In this document: positions 51,872 through 61,884 of the stretch, in pieces
Numbering within the stretch: the first letter of the stretch is position 1
Layout of the letters: every line of letters starts with the position of its first letter
NCBI RefSeq assembly: GCF_014203225.1
Contig: NZ_JACHIO010000021.1
Location: forward strand, 51,160 to 115,159
Source: Granulicella mallensis
GTDB lineage: Bacteria; Acidobacteriota; Terriglobia; Terriglobales; Acidobacteriaceae
Length of the DNA stretch: 64,000 nt
Direction of reading: 5' to 3'
Notes under the pieces: generated by a model
Told to the model about the DNA's origin: nothing
Database searches by the model: none
What the model saw: the letters and a program-made list of their open reading frames with translations, nothing else
Made by a program: the position numbers and the translations under genes

Positions 51872-52618
51872 ATGACATCAGTTTCATTGCCGATCGACTT
51901 TACACATCGCACTGCGCCGGAAGACCTTCCGGAGTTGATGGATGAGCCGTGTTCGTATGAGGATTTTCGTGCCTGCCTCGCCGATCTTGCACAGGTGAAC
52001 CGGCTCACGCTGGCGCATCGGCCGACGCTGCAGTTTCTGGAGCGGCTGATCGAAGCCAGGCCCTCGTCACAGCCGCTACGCATCGTCGATGTGGGATGCG
52101 GCGGCGGCGATATGCTGCGCCATATCGCGGTATGGGCGAAGCGTCGTGGGGTGCAGGTTGCTCTCACGGGCATCGACCTCAATCCGTATGCAGCGCAGGC
52201 GGCGCGAGAGTTCTCCGGTAAAGATCGCAGCAACCAGTGGGACATTGAATGGGTTACAGGCGATGCCTTCTCCTATGCCCCACCCGATGGAGTTGATGTA
52301 GTGCTGAGTTCCCTCTTCACGCATCATCTGCCGGAGCCGGAGATTGTGCGTTTCCTGACGTGGATGGAATCGACTGCGCAGCTCGGGTGGTTCGTCAACG
52401 ATCTCTGCCGCGAGCGCACGCCGCATCGACTCTTCCAACTGCTTGCAGGCGTGATGCGGTGGCATTATTTCGTGCGCTACGATGGCCCGGTCTCGATTCG
52501 CCGCAGCTTTCGTGAAGAGGATTGGCAACGCATGATTGCCGCAGCCGGGATCGACCCCACTGCTTTGGGAATAGCCCGCTGCTTTCCGGCCCGGCTCTGT
52601 GTAGGCAGGTTGAAGTGA
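51872..52618 (+). CDS. Class I SAM-dependent methyltransferase
   Basis: The start is ATG 51872; the frame extends to 51785 but the extra 29 codons are repeat-derived. The 248-residue enzyme has motif I VDVGCGGGD (72-80), LTGIDLNPYAA (98-108) and WVTGDAFSYAPPDGVDVVLS (126-145), all typical of UbiE-like class I methyltransferases. LFTHHLPEPEIVRFL is the post-motif region. It probably methylates the polyketide product, as does SrsB in Streptomyces, with the flavoprotein acting before or after. Its last codons overlap the start of the next gene (GTGA). Confidence 0.87.
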   Translation: MTSVSLPIDFTHRTAPEDLPELMDEPCSYEDFRACLADLAQVNRLTLAHRPTLQFLERLIEARPSSQPLRIVDVGCGGGDMLRHIAVWAKRRGVQVALTGIDLNPYAAQAAREFSGKDRSNQWDIEWVTGDAFSYAPPDGVDVVLSSLFTHHLPEPEIVRFLTWMESTAQLGWFVNDLCRERTPHRLFQLLAGVMRWHYFVRYDGPVSIRRSFREEDWQRMIAAAGIDPTALGIARCFPARLCVGRLK

Positions 52619-53733
52619 AGTCCCCGGACATTGTGATCGTGGGGGGCGGAGTCGCAGGCTCTGCCGCAGCGATCACGCTTGCCCAGGCGGGTCGCAGTGT
52701 CGTACTCATCGAGAAAGAGTCGCGGCCGCAGCATAAAGTTTGCGGTGAGTTTCTCAGCCGGGAGGCGCTGGTGTATCTGCGCTCGCTCGGGTTTGAGGTG
52801 TCGGCGTTTGGAGCGTTGCCGATCAGCGCGGTGCGTCTGGCGGGACGGCTGGGTGTGAGTGAAGCTCCCTTGCCCTTTACGGCGATGTCGCTGACGCGGC
52901 GGCGGCTCGATGAAGAGCTATTGCAATTTGCCGAGACCAGCGGTGTGACGGTTTTGCGCGGGCGGCGTGTGCTGTCGCTCGCTCGTGATAACGCAGGCTG
53001 GCGTGTGCTGCTCGACGATGAGACCACCATTGCGGCAGAGGCAGCGTTTCTCGCGACCGGAAAGCACGATCTGCGCGAGAGGCCGAGGCCCGCAGGCAAA
53101 CAGGGCGATCTGATTGCCTTCAAGATGTACTGGCGGCTCGCTCCTGCGCAGGCGGAGGAGCTCGAAGGTCATGTGGAGTTGAATCTCTATCGCAGCGGCT
53201 ATGCGGGGTTACAGCCGGTGGAAGAGGGTGCGGCAAACCTGTGCTGCCTGATCAGGCGCGAGGAGTATCTGCGCCTGGGGGCGCGATGGGACAAGCTGCT
53301 CGTCGCAATGCAGCAGGACTGCCCGCATCTGCGGCAGCGGCTGCAGGGCGCAGAACCCCTGTTGGCAAAGCCGGTAGCTGTCGCCGCAATTCCTTATGGC
53401 TTCGTGCGGGAACGTTCCGATGGCGTGTGGGCGCTGGGTGACCAGGCGGCGGTGATTCCTTCGTTCACCGGTGACGGCATGTCGATCGCGCTGCACAGCG
53501 GACAGCTTGCCGCTGTGATGTATCTGCAAGGTGAGACAGCCGAGAGCTTTCAGCCACGGTTGCAGGGTGAGCTGTCGCGGCAGGTATCGCTGGCGACGGC
53601 GCTATCGCAGGCGATGGTGAGTCAGCGTCGGAGGATGCTGGTAGAGGCTGCCGTGCGGCTGTGGCCGGGAGTTTTGCGGCAGGTGGCTGTGCGGACGCGG
53701 ATTCGTCCTGGGGTAATGCTGAACTGTTCTTAA
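52615..53733 (+). CDS. FAD-dependent oxidoreductase, geranylgeranyl-reductase/hydroxylase family
   Basis: The GTG start at 52615 overlaps the methyltransferase stop, giving 372 residues; the frame upstream to 52522 lies in that gene. Dinucleotide binding is shown by DIVIVGGGVAGSAAAITLAQ (5-24), and LIEKESRPQHKVCGEFLSRE is the post-GXGXXG block with the CGE motif of geranylgeranyl-reductase-like flavoproteins. ALGDQAAVIPSFTGDGMSIA supplies the GD motif for the FAD ribityl. RRRLDEELLQFAETSGV links the domains. In Streptomyces a flavoprotein hydroxylase (SrsC) converts resorcinols to quinones; a similar oxidative tailoring role fits this operon but is inferred. Confidence 0.87.
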   Translation: MKSPDIVIVGGGVAGSAAAITLAQAGRSVVLIEKESRPQHKVCGEFLSREALVYLRSLGFEVSAFGALPISAVRLAGRLGVSEAPLPFTAMSLTRRRLDEELLQFAETSGVTVLRGRRVLSLARDNAGWRVLLDDETTIAAEAAFLATGKHDLRERPRPAGKQGDLIAFKMYWRLAPAQAEELEGHVELNLYRSGYAGLQPVEEGAANLCCLIRREEYLRLGARWDKLLVAMQQDCPHLRQRLQGAEPLLAKPVAVAAIPYGFVRERSDGVWALGDQAAVIPSFTGDGMSIALHSGQLAAVMYLQGETAESFQPRLQGELSRQVSLATALSQAMVSQRRRMLVEAAVRLWPGVLRQVAVRTRIRPGVMLNCS

Positions 53734-53775
53734 AAGGTGCTGAGGGCATCGCACTTCTCATTTACCATTCCGTCC

Positions 53776-54396
53776 ATGCCCACTGTGAATGCAGCCGTCG
53801 ACGCCTATATTGCGAAGTCCGCTCCCTTCGCGCAACCGATCCTGACGCATCTGCGTGAGGTAATGCATGAAGCCGCGCCCGAATTGGAGGAAGTGATGAA
53901 GTGGTCGCGACCCTTCTTTATGTATCGCGGCGTGATCCTGGGCAATCTCTCGGCGTTCAAAGAGCACTGCAGCTTTGGGCTATGGGGTGCGGAGATTGCG
54001 GAGATTCTGCGCGCCGACGGTGTCGCTTCGAGCGAAGGCATGGGAACGTTCGGACGCATTGCCTCGATGGCGGACCTGCCGCCGCGCAGGAAGCTGGTGG
54101 GCTATGTGAAGCAGGCGGCAATGATGATCGCCGGGGGCACGCGCACCAAGTCAATGCCATCGCGGCCTCGGGTCGCCAAGGCTGCGGTGGAGGTCCCCGA
54201 GGCACTGGTAGCGGCGCTCAAAAAGAACAAAGCTGCCGCGAAGCACTTTGAGGCCCTGAGCCCAAGCTGCCGCCGCGAATACTCCGAGTGGATCGCCGAC
54301 GCCAAGCGCGAAGAGACACGTGACAAACGAGTGGCCACGGCGCTGGAGTGGATCGCCGAGGGTAAATCGAGAAACTGGAAGTACGAGAAGGGCTAG
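53776..54396 (+). CDS. YdeI/OmpD-associated family protein (DUF1801 plus OmdA-like region)
   Basis: The start at ATG 53776 gives 206 residues; the longer frame from 53737 adds no conserved sequence. The N-terminal DUF1801 region reads VNAAVDAYIAKSAPFAQPIL and VMKWSRPFFMYRGVILGNLS. The C-terminal third holds the OmdA-like pattern EVPEALVAALKKNKAAAKHF and REYSEWIADAKREETRDKRV with a final SRNWKYEKG. Such proteins are cytoplasmic, widespread and uncharacterised. A short gap separates it from the flavoprotein gene, but a role in the polyketide operon is unlikely. Confidence 0.87.
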   Translation: MPTVNAAVDAYIAKSAPFAQPILTHLREVMHEAAPELEEVMKWSRPFFMYRGVILGNLSAFKEHCSFGLWGAEIAEILRADGVASSEGMGTFGRIASMADLPPRRKLVGYVKQAAMMIAGGTRTKSMPSRPRVAKAAVEVPEALVAALKKNKAAAKHFEALSPSCRREYSEWIADAKREETRDKRVATALEWIAEGKSRNWKYEKG

Positions 54397-54734
54397 ATTG
54401 CGTCTGGCGAACCGGGAACGTCAATTTAGGCACATGTCTTGTTCAAACCCCCACCGAGATTCAAGACACGATGGAGGCTCCATCTTGATTCAATAAGACA
54501 CGGCCTGGCGCCTATGTCATCCACCCGTAAGACGGCGTTCATGAACAGGCGTGTGCTCCTGAGGTAATCTTTGTGAATCTGGGTGAACATTTATAGAGGT
54601 AAAGAAGGCATCCTCTTCCGGTTCGCACCCGCCTGGGCGCGTGGAACCGGGGGATCGTGTTTCACGTATAGGACTTCGGAGACGTGTGTTCCCCCACTTT
54701 CCGACGCGCACGGTAGACTGAGAGCGGTTCCGCT
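54397..54734. other. Gene-free gap before the ABC permease pair
   Basis: The 338-bp gap has no frame with a credible start and no member of the main repeat families that I can recognise. It presumably carries the promoter for the permease pair. I see no clear -35/-10 pair. Confidence 0.4.
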
Positions 54735-55960
<1,226 letters not shown>

Positions 55961-55961
<1 letters not shown>

Positions 55962-57208
55962 TGCGAGCGAGCGATCAACGCGAATCCGTAAAGATGGCGC
56001 TGGATACCCTGCGCGCGAACAAGCTGCGCTCCGGTCTGACGATCCTCGGGATCGTCATCGGCGTAATGACGGTGATCGCGATCTCGTCGGTCATCAATGG
56101 GCTGAACTCATCGGTCTCCGGCATGGTTGAGGCGATGGGAACCAACGTGCTGTGGGTCTTTCGCTTCCCCGTCATCGGCGTTCGCCCGACGACGGAGATG
56201 CTCGCACGCAAGCAGCTCACCTTTGATGACGAGGAGGCGATCGCCGCGCTGCCGCATGTGTCCTCGGCTTCGGCCTCCCTGCGTTATCAGAACTTCCAGT
56301 TCGGCGCGGGCTCGGCGACCGCGAAGTTCCGCCAACGGAAGGTGGAAAATGTTTCGCTGGAAGGCGATACGATCTCCTCGCAGGCGGTCTATGACTGGGA
56401 TATCCACGAGGGCCGTTACTTCACGCAGACTGACCAGGACCGCGCCACCGATGTGACCGTGCTGGGTCACGATACCGCGGAGGACCTGTTCGGAAACATC
56501 GACCCTATCGGCCAGGAGATTACCGTCGAGGGCCGTACCTTTACCGTGGTGGGCACACTGGACAAGCAGAAACAAGCCTTCGGCGGTGGTAAAAATCCCG
56601 CCGACAGCTTTGCCTACTTTCCAATTACGACCTTTCACAAGCTGCATCCCGAGGTGCTTGACTACTGGTTGAGCGCGAAGTTCGACGACCAGAAGAACAA
56701 GCCCCTCGTCGAGGATGAGATTCGCGACCTGCTGCGCCGCCGGCGCAAGGTGCACAACGAGGCTGCGGACAACTTCGCCATCTTCGGTTCGGACGCGATT
56801 ACGCGTCTATGGACGGAGGTCACCGGCAGCCTCTTTCTGCTGATGTTCGGCCTGAGCGCGGTGGGCCTCATGGTGGGCGGCGTCGGCGTGATGAACGTGA
56901 TGCTGGTCAGCGTAACCGAGCGCACACGCGAGATCGGTGTGCGTAAGGCCATCGGCGCGACGAGGAATATCATTCTGCTGCAGTTCACGCTGGAGGCTAT
57001 CGTGCTCTGTGCCGTGGGCGGACTCATTGGGATTACACTCGGCTCGATCGTCGCCTTCGGACTGCACTATCTGCTTTCGAGCGAAGTAAGCGTGCTGTGG
57101 ATCCTGGCGTCGTTCCTGTCCTCATGCGCCATCGGCTTGATCTTCGGAATCTATCCGGCATGGAAAGCCGCGAATCTCGATCCGATCGACGCGCTCAGAT
57201 ACGAGTAA
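55961..57208 (+). CDS. ABC transporter permease, MacB/FtsX type, copy 2
   Basis: A 415-residue paralogue of the gene upstream, overlapping it by one base (TAATG). Topology is the same: first helix KLRSGLTILGIVIGVMTVIA, a MacB-type periplasmic domain (about 45-280), then three C-terminal helices containing LVSVTERTREIGVRKAIGAT and ending KAANLDPIDALRYE. The two are likely a heterodimer. A four-helix-bundle gene, flanked by AG-rich repeats, starts 50 bp after it. No ATPase or fusion-protein gene lies in this window. Confidence 0.9.
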
Positions 57209-57240
57209 AGCAGAGAGTAGAGGATAGAGAGTAGAGAAAG
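57209..57240. repeat. AG-rich repeat, left flank of four-helix-bundle gene
   Basis: AGAGAGTAGAGGATAGAG (57212-57229) is an exact inverted match to 57675-57692. It follows the permease stop immediately and precedes the four-helix-bundle start by 19 bp. Confidence 0.7.
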
Positions 57241-57258
57241 CTTGGAGGGATGACGTAA

Positions 57259-57654
57259 ATGGCGGTAGCAGAAAATAATTCATCCCATCGCAATTCAAGC
57301 GCGTGGCAGAAGGGGATGGAATTAGCGAGCGTTATCTACAAAGTTACCCAGCGCTTTCCAGCGGAGGAACGCTTTGGGCTCACCAATCAGCTTAGACGCG
57401 CTGCGGTATCTATTCCAAGCAATATTGCGGAAGGGAAAGGCCGGCTCACGACAGGCGAGCTTATTCAGTTTCTGGGGATTGCGAGGGGATCGACTCTCGA
57501 AGTTCAGACTCAATTGGAACTCGCTTCGATGCCTGGCTTTGGGGAGTCGGCAAGCCTTGCACTGGCACAATCACTCGCGTGTGAGGAGCTGAAGATGCTC
57601 AACGCTTCTTTAGCCACTTTGCGCGCAAAACAGGCTGCAAAGAAGCAACGATGA
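57259..57654 (+). CDS. Four-helix-bundle protein, S23/23S-rRNA-intervening-sequence family
   Basis: A 131-residue cytoplasmic protein. WQKGMELASVIYKVTQRFPA, FGLTNQLRRAAVSIPSNIAE with GKGRLTTGELIQFLGIARGS and LEVQTQLELA are the family helices; SIPSNIAEG is diagnostic of the four-helix bundle/S23 group found as an insert in 23S rRNA genes and as Avd-like accessory proteins in diversity-generating retroelements. The tail is basic (RAKQAAKKQR). Function is unknown. It is flanked by inverted AG-rich repeats at 57212 and 57675, and its TGA overlaps the next start (ATGA), which suggests insertion between the permease pair and hpnI. Start is ATG 57259, with GGAGGG upstream. Confidence 0.9.
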   Translation: MAVAENNSSHRNSSAWQKGMELASVIYKVTQRFPAEERFGLTNQLRRAAVSIPSNIAEGKGRLTTGELIQFLGIARGSTLEVQTQLELASMPGFGESASLALAQSLACEELKMLNASLATLRAKQAAKKQR

Positions 57655-58853
57655 CAATCGATTCTCTCTCTACACTCTATCCTCTACTCTCTACACTCTC
57701 TGTTGTCGTTGAAGTTATTGCGGCGCTGTTGACTGCGAGCGGCATTGCCTATGGTCTGTTGGCGCTGTTGGGAGCGCGGGCGTTTGAGCATGACGCGCGT
57801 GCCGCTGCGAAGCTGGATGCAGAAGGATTCGCTCCGGGCGTTTCAGTTCTCAAGCCTGTAAAGGGCGTCGATTCGCGCATGTATGCGGGCTTTGTGAGCC
57901 ACTGTGTACAGCAGTATGCGGGCGAGTTCGAACTGCTGTTCGGCATAAGCTCGCTGGACGATCCCGCAGTCGCCGAGATTGCTCGATTGCGCATCGAGTA
58001 TCCACAGCTCAACATCCGGCTGGTGGAGTGTCCGGAGCGTCTGGGGTCGAATGGCAAGGTCTCGAACCTCGCGCAGATGCTTCCGCATGCAAGCTTTGAA
58101 CACATCGTCGTGAATGACAGCGACATTCTCGTCTCGCCGCGGTATTTGAGCCGGGTGCTCGCGCCTTTTGCTCAGGAGAAGACAGGTCTGGTGACTGTGC
58201 CCTACGTCGGTCAGGCAGAGGGAACTCTCTGGTCGCGGCTGGAAGCCCTGGGGATCTCGACGGATTTCATGGCAGGTGTGCTGACGGCACGCAAGCTAGA
58301 GGGCGGCATTCACTTCGGATTGGGTTCAACCCTGGCGACGACGAAGACCGCGCTTGCCGCCATCGGTGGCTTTGAAGCCCTGGTCGAGCAGCTTGCCGAC
58401 GACTATGAGATGGGTGTGCGGCTATCGCGTGCGGGCTATCGCGTGGAGCTGGTTCATGAGGTCGTGGCGACCACGGTGCCTGCCTATACGTTGCGCGGCT
58501 TCTGCGAACACCAGTTGCGCTGGTCGCGGTCCACACGCGACTCTCGTCGCGCAGGTTATATCGGGCTGGGCGTGACGTATGTGCTGCCGTGGTCGCTGGC
58601 TGCGGTACTGGCCAGCGGCGGTTCGCTGTGGAGCTTCTCGTTGTTCAGTCTCGCGCTGCTGGTGCGCGTGGCCGTGGCGCTGACGGTGGGTGTCGGCATT
58701 CTGCGCGATGGGCAGGTGCTGCGCGATCTCATCCTGTTGCCGCTGCGCGATTGCTTTGGGCTGTTCTTCTGGGCGTGGAGCTACGCGTCGGATGTCGTGG
58801 TGTGGCGCGGAGAGCACTTTCGGCTGAAGCGTGGGCGGCTGGAACGGGTTTAA
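57651..58853 (+). CDS. hpnI: Glycosyltransferase HpnI-like (hopanoid-associated)
   Basis: A 400-residue GT2/GT21-type membrane glycosyltransferase. The catalytic motifs follow the ceramide-glucosyltransferase order: LKPVKGVDSRM near 67, NDSD (about 154-157), LADDYEMGVRLS, and HQLRW (QxxRW type). An N-terminal and two or three C-terminal membrane helices anchor it. In Acidobacteriota this pattern matches HpnI, which adds N-acetylglucosamine in composite hopanoid synthesis; glucosylceramide-type activity is the alternative. No other hpn gene is in the window. Codons 3-17 (IDSLSTLYPLLSTLS) are encoded by the right AG-rich repeat (57662-57702), so the N-terminus may be recent; no ATG follows nearby. 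Confidence 0.82.
   Translation: MTIDSLSTLYPLLSTLSVVVEVIAALLTASGIAYGLLALLGARAFEHDARAAAKLDAEGFAPGVSVLKPVKGVDSRMYAGFVSHCVQQYAGEFELLFGISSLDDPAVAEIARLRIEYPQLNIRLVECPERLGSNGKVSNLAQMLPHASFEHIVVNDSDILVSPRYLSRVLAPFAQEKTGLVTVPYVGQAEGTLWSRLEALGISTDFMAGVLTARKLEGGIHFGLGSTLATTKTALAAIGGFEALVEQLADDYEMGVRLSRAGYRVELVHEVVATTVPAYTLRGFCEHQLRWSRSTRDSRRAGYIGLGVTYVLPWSLAAVLASGGSLWSFSLFSLALLVRVAVALTVGVGILRDGQVLRDLILLPLRDCFGLFFWAWSYASDVVVWRGEHFRLKRGRLERV
57662..57702. repeat. AG/CT-rich repeat, right flank, inside hpnI
   Basis: CTCTATCCTCTACTCTCT (57675-57692) is the exact inverse of 57212-57229. The segment is in frame in the hpnI gene and encodes most of its first 17 residues. Confidence 0.7.
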
Positions 58854-58898
58854 TCACCGAAGGTCCCAGCCTCTTGTCACACATCTATGCGACTTACT

Positions 58899-59759
58899 CT
58901 AGCTTCGCAGATCATCCTCGCGCCTTGATTCATTTGGTCCCCGCAGATGCTCTTCAATGTCGCCGAGCTTGTCGGCGAGGAAGTGGATCTTGCGGGAGAG
59001 CGCCTGGATCTCGGTTTCCGCGCGGCGGTTAACCTCGAAGTCCAGCTCGCTGCGCAGACGGTCCTTGGTGTCCTGGCGGTTCTGGCTCATCATGATGACC
59101 GGAGCCTGGATCGCCGCGAGCATCGAGAGAAACAGGTTGAGCAGGATGAAGGGGTACGGATCCCAGGCCTTGCCCTTGAGATGGATATTGATCAGGGTGT
59201 AGATCGTCAAGGTCGCGCCAAAGAGGATGATGAAGGTCCACGAGCCGCCGAAGCTGGCGACGACGTCTGCGATGCGCTCGCCGAAGGTCTCCTGTTCGTC
59301 GATCAGTTCGTTTGCATTGCGCATTGCGCGGTTGCGAATGACGCCTTGCGCCGAATGAATATCGCGTGCGAGCACGGTCATCATGTCCAGGCCGGCCATG
59401 GGTTTCTTCAGGAGCAACGCTTCGATATCGTTGCGGTCGATCTCCAGGCAGGTGGTGGGCTCGGTCGTGGTTGCCGAGGTCTGGTGCATCGTGTTTTCGA
59501 GCATGGAGGCAAAGCCGAAGAAGTCGCCATGGCGGGGCTCGGAGAAGAGGACCTCCTGGCCATCTTCGTCGATGAGCGTGACCTCGACGGCGCCGGAGAG
59601 CATGACGAAGGCGCGTGTGCTGGGCTCGCCAACCTTGTAGATGCGTTGCTTGGCCGCGAAGTCACGGAGTTCAACCTGCTGGGAGAGCACGGCGATCTCA
59701 TCGTCGTCGAGCAGGGAAAAGAGCGGAACGTGGCGAAGTTCGTACGGTTTGCAGGCCAT
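58899..59759 (-). CDS. Cyclic-nucleotide-binding domain protein with DUF1003 membrane domain
   Basis: The start is ATG 59757-59759 (286 residues); the frame extends to 59960, but that part overlaps the end of the next gene and is not conserved. The N-terminal half is a cyclic-nucleotide-binding (Crp-like sensor) domain: PLFSLLDDDEIAVLSQQVEL with IYKVGEPSTRAFVMLSGAVE and HGDFFGFASML, though no helix-turn-helix follows. The C-terminal half is DUF1003: a pair of membrane helices (TFIILFGATLTIYTLINIHL, YPFILLNLFLSMLAAIQAPV) and the conserved IMMSQNRQDTKDRLRSELDF. It is probably an inner-membrane sensor or channel-like protein whose activity responds to cAMP or a similar nucleotide. Orphan. Confidence 0.85.
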   Translation of the reverse strand: MACKPYELRHVPLFSLLDDDEIAVLSQQVELRDFAAKQRIYKVGEPSTRAFVMLSGAVEVTLIDEDGQEVLFSEPRHGDFFGFASMLENTMHQTSATTTEPTTCLEIDRNDIEALLLKKPMAGLDMMTVLARDIHSAQGVIRNRAMRNANELIDEQETFGERIADVVASFGGSWTFIILFGATLTIYTLINIHLKGKAWDPYPFILLNLFLSMLAAIQAPVIMMSQNRQDTKDRLRSELDFEVNRRAETEIQALSRKIHFLADKLGDIEEHLRGPNESRREDDLRS

Positions 59760-59821
59760 AGACACCGGGTCAAAAGGATTGGTGAAACGTGAAAAGAATG
59801 GAAACAGGAGATGGGATGAGC

Positions 59822-61837
59822 TTACCGGTTCGGCTGGTTGCTGACGATCTCTTTCCCTCCATTTTTCACGAGAATGTAAACCGGCCCGGGAAGCGCAGGC
59901 AAGTTGCGAGGCTCGTCTGTGAGGGACTGCCAGAGGAAGATACGCTGCGACCCCGTCCACTTTTGCGCGATGGACTGGGGCGTCTCAAAGATCGGCGGAG
60001 CGTCGGGGAAGAAGCTCCCGTACCAGAGATTCGAGCTGCGGCCTTCGAGGATGTGGATGTCGTTGCGATGCAGGTAGAACCCAAGGGTTGAGCCGGATTC
60101 GTACTCGCCGTGAATTGCGAGGATGTCTTGCGGCTGCACCTGGGGAGCGATGGCCCTGGCCAGTTCAGCCGAGCCGATGACGGGGGCGAAGATCTGCAGG
60201 CCGAGATGCGCCGCCAACAGAAAGCCGAAGGCCCCGGCTGCCAGCGCGAGGGTGGCGGTGTGGGGCCTGTCCTTCCTGCGCAGCAGGAGCGATATCAGTG
60301 GCCCAAGGAAGAGGCTCAGGGCAGCGAGCGCCAGCGGTACGCGGAAGAGCCCGAGGGCCTGTGCGTTGAGGTCGAGAAAGTGGCCCATGCTCAGGGCATA
60401 ATCTCCGGGATTTTGCTGTAGAAGTTGTGCGAGGTCGGTGTTGGGTGCGGGGGCTTTGGTGTGAAGCAGAAAATAGACGCTGACTGAAGCGAAGACTGTA
60501 CCAAGAAGCAGAAGAACTCCAACGCAACGGCATACTGCGCGCCGATGAATCTGAGCCTCCGGTTTCGTCGGTGCCTGATAGGCGAGCCAACCTGCGATGA
60601 GAATTGCGACCGCGGGGAGCGCGGGCAATACGTAGTACTCCTGCCGGGTGGAGAGCGAGAAAAAGAGCAGTACAAAAGCCGCCCACACGACGCAGAGCAG
60701 GAGTCCCCGATCCTTTAGCCGCAGGTCATGCCGCCAAAGTTGGGTCCGCCATTGCTGATTGCGCCAGGGGAGTGCCCCTCCAACGGCTTTGAACACAAAC
60801 GCCGACCAGGGCATCATCCACACGAAACACAGGCCCCAGAAGAGCCACAGGGGAGCAGTATCGTAGTCGTGCGGCACGCGCAGGTTCAGATAACGCAGCA
60901 CGTGCTCGTTCATGAAGTAGAACCAGAACCAGCCGCGCACATTGCCGTCCGTGGGTAGCGGCACGATCCAATGCCCCTGCACAAAGTGAAACGGCGTCGG
61001 GTGTCCCTGCGTCGGGTTCGCGAGGCCTGCCAGAATGTGCCACGGCGCCGCGATCAGTAGAAAGACTCCGAGCGAAGTCCACGGATACAGTTTGCCCAGA
61101 CGGCGCCAGGTCCCACGCAGCCCGCGCGTCAGCAGCAGATAGGCGAGCACGATGCCGACAGGGAAGACGATACCGATCAAGCCCTTGGTCAGAACGTTGA
61201 GAGCGCAGGCCGCGGCGAAGCCTCCGCCGTAGAGGCGAAGATGCGTCTTTGCGCCTTCAGATTCGAGATTCGAGATTCGAGTTGTGAGATCTGCCTCTCG
61301 CTGCTCGAAACTCGTGTCTCGTGTCTGATCGCTGTCACCTTGGGGCGAGCTACTGAGCTCTTCGGTGCGCCAGAAGCAGTAGAGCGCGAGCGAGATCCAG
61401 AGGCACACCCCGGCATCGGGAATGGTGATGCGCGTGAAGATGAAGAGGCCGAAGCTCGAGAGCAGAATCAGCGCCGCATACACTCCTGCTCGCGTGCTGT
61501 GAAACAGGCGTCGTGTGAAGGCTTCGATAACCAGCACCAGGGCCAGCACGGCGAACGCCAGCGGCAATCGCGCGGCTGCCGCTGAGGTGCCGAACAGCTT
61601 CATGCTCGCAGCCATCGACCAGTAGAGCAGGGGTGCTTTTTCGAGATAGCGGATCCCATTCGCGTAGAGCGTCACATAGTCGTGGCGCAGCAGCATCTCC
61701 CGCGCGACTTCGGAGTGGACAGAGTCCGCGTCGTCCAGCAGCGGCGGAGCGAACAGGGTGAAGCTGGCATAGAAAGCCAGCCACAGCAACAGCACGCTGA
61801 GCAGGGTAGATCTCGGTCGAGGGGGCACCTGGGGCAT
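59822..61837 (-). CDS. ArnT/GT83-like membrane glycosyltransferase with repeat-derived insert
   Basis: ATG 61835-61837 gives 671 residues; the frame to 61903 starts with TTG and overlaps the divergent oxygenase. About twelve hydrophobic helices are seen. The first outer loop has PPLLDDADSVHSEVAREMLL with the Asp-Asp/Glu pattern and IRYLEKAPLLYWSMA, both diagnostic of ArnT-type lipid-phosphate-sugar transferases. It probably modifies lipid A or another envelope glycolipid or protein at the periplasmic face. Residues around 165-205 (SPQGDSDQTRDTSFEQREAD and then ISNLESEGAKTHLRL) are low-complexity, unlike the family, and correspond to the DNA repeat at 61243-61335, which keeps frame. Donor unknown. 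Confidence 0.85.
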   Translation of the reverse strand: MPQVPPRPRSTLLSVLLLWLAFYASFTLFAPPLLDDADSVHSEVAREMLLRHDYVTLYANGIRYLEKAPLLYWSMAASMKLFGTSAAAARLPLAFAVLALVLVIEAFTRRLFHSTRAGVYAALILLSSFGLFIFTRITIPDAGVCLWISLALYCFWRTEELSSSPQGDSDQTRDTSFEQREADLTTRISNLESEGAKTHLRLYGGGFAAACALNVLTKGLIGIVFPVGIVLAYLLLTRGLRGTWRRLGKLYPWTSLGVFLLIAAPWHILAGLANPTQGHPTPFHFVQGHWIVPLPTDGNVRGWFWFYFMNEHVLRYLNLRVPHDYDTAPLWLFWGLCFVWMMPWSAFVFKAVGGALPWRNQQWRTQLWRHDLRLKDRGLLLCVVWAAFVLLFFSLSTRQEYYVLPALPAVAILIAGWLAYQAPTKPEAQIHRRAVCRCVGVLLLLGTVFASVSVYFLLHTKAPAPNTDLAQLLQQNPGDYALSMGHFLDLNAQALGLFRVPLALAALSLFLGPLISLLLRRKDRPHTATLALAAGAFGFLLAAHLGLQIFAPVIGSAELARAIAPQVQPQDILAIHGEYESGSTLGFYLHRNDIHILEGRSSNLWYGSFFPDAPPIFETPQSIAQKWTGSQRIFLWQSLTDEPRNLPALPGPVYILVKNGGKEIVSNQPNR
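61243..61335. repeat. GAG/CTC-type low-complexity repeat in frame within the ArnT-like gene
   Basis: TTCGAGATTCGAGATTCGAG followed by TTGTGAGATC, then CTGCTCGAAACTCGTGTCTC. It resembles the intergenic tract at 3656-3725 (GAGTTGCGAGAGACGAGAC). Its length keeps the reading frame open, adding a hydrophilic loop between membrane helices. Confidence 0.65.
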
Positions 61838-61884
61838 CGCCTCAAGTGTAAGCTGTGGGCCGAAGTCGGATAGACTGAGGCCCG

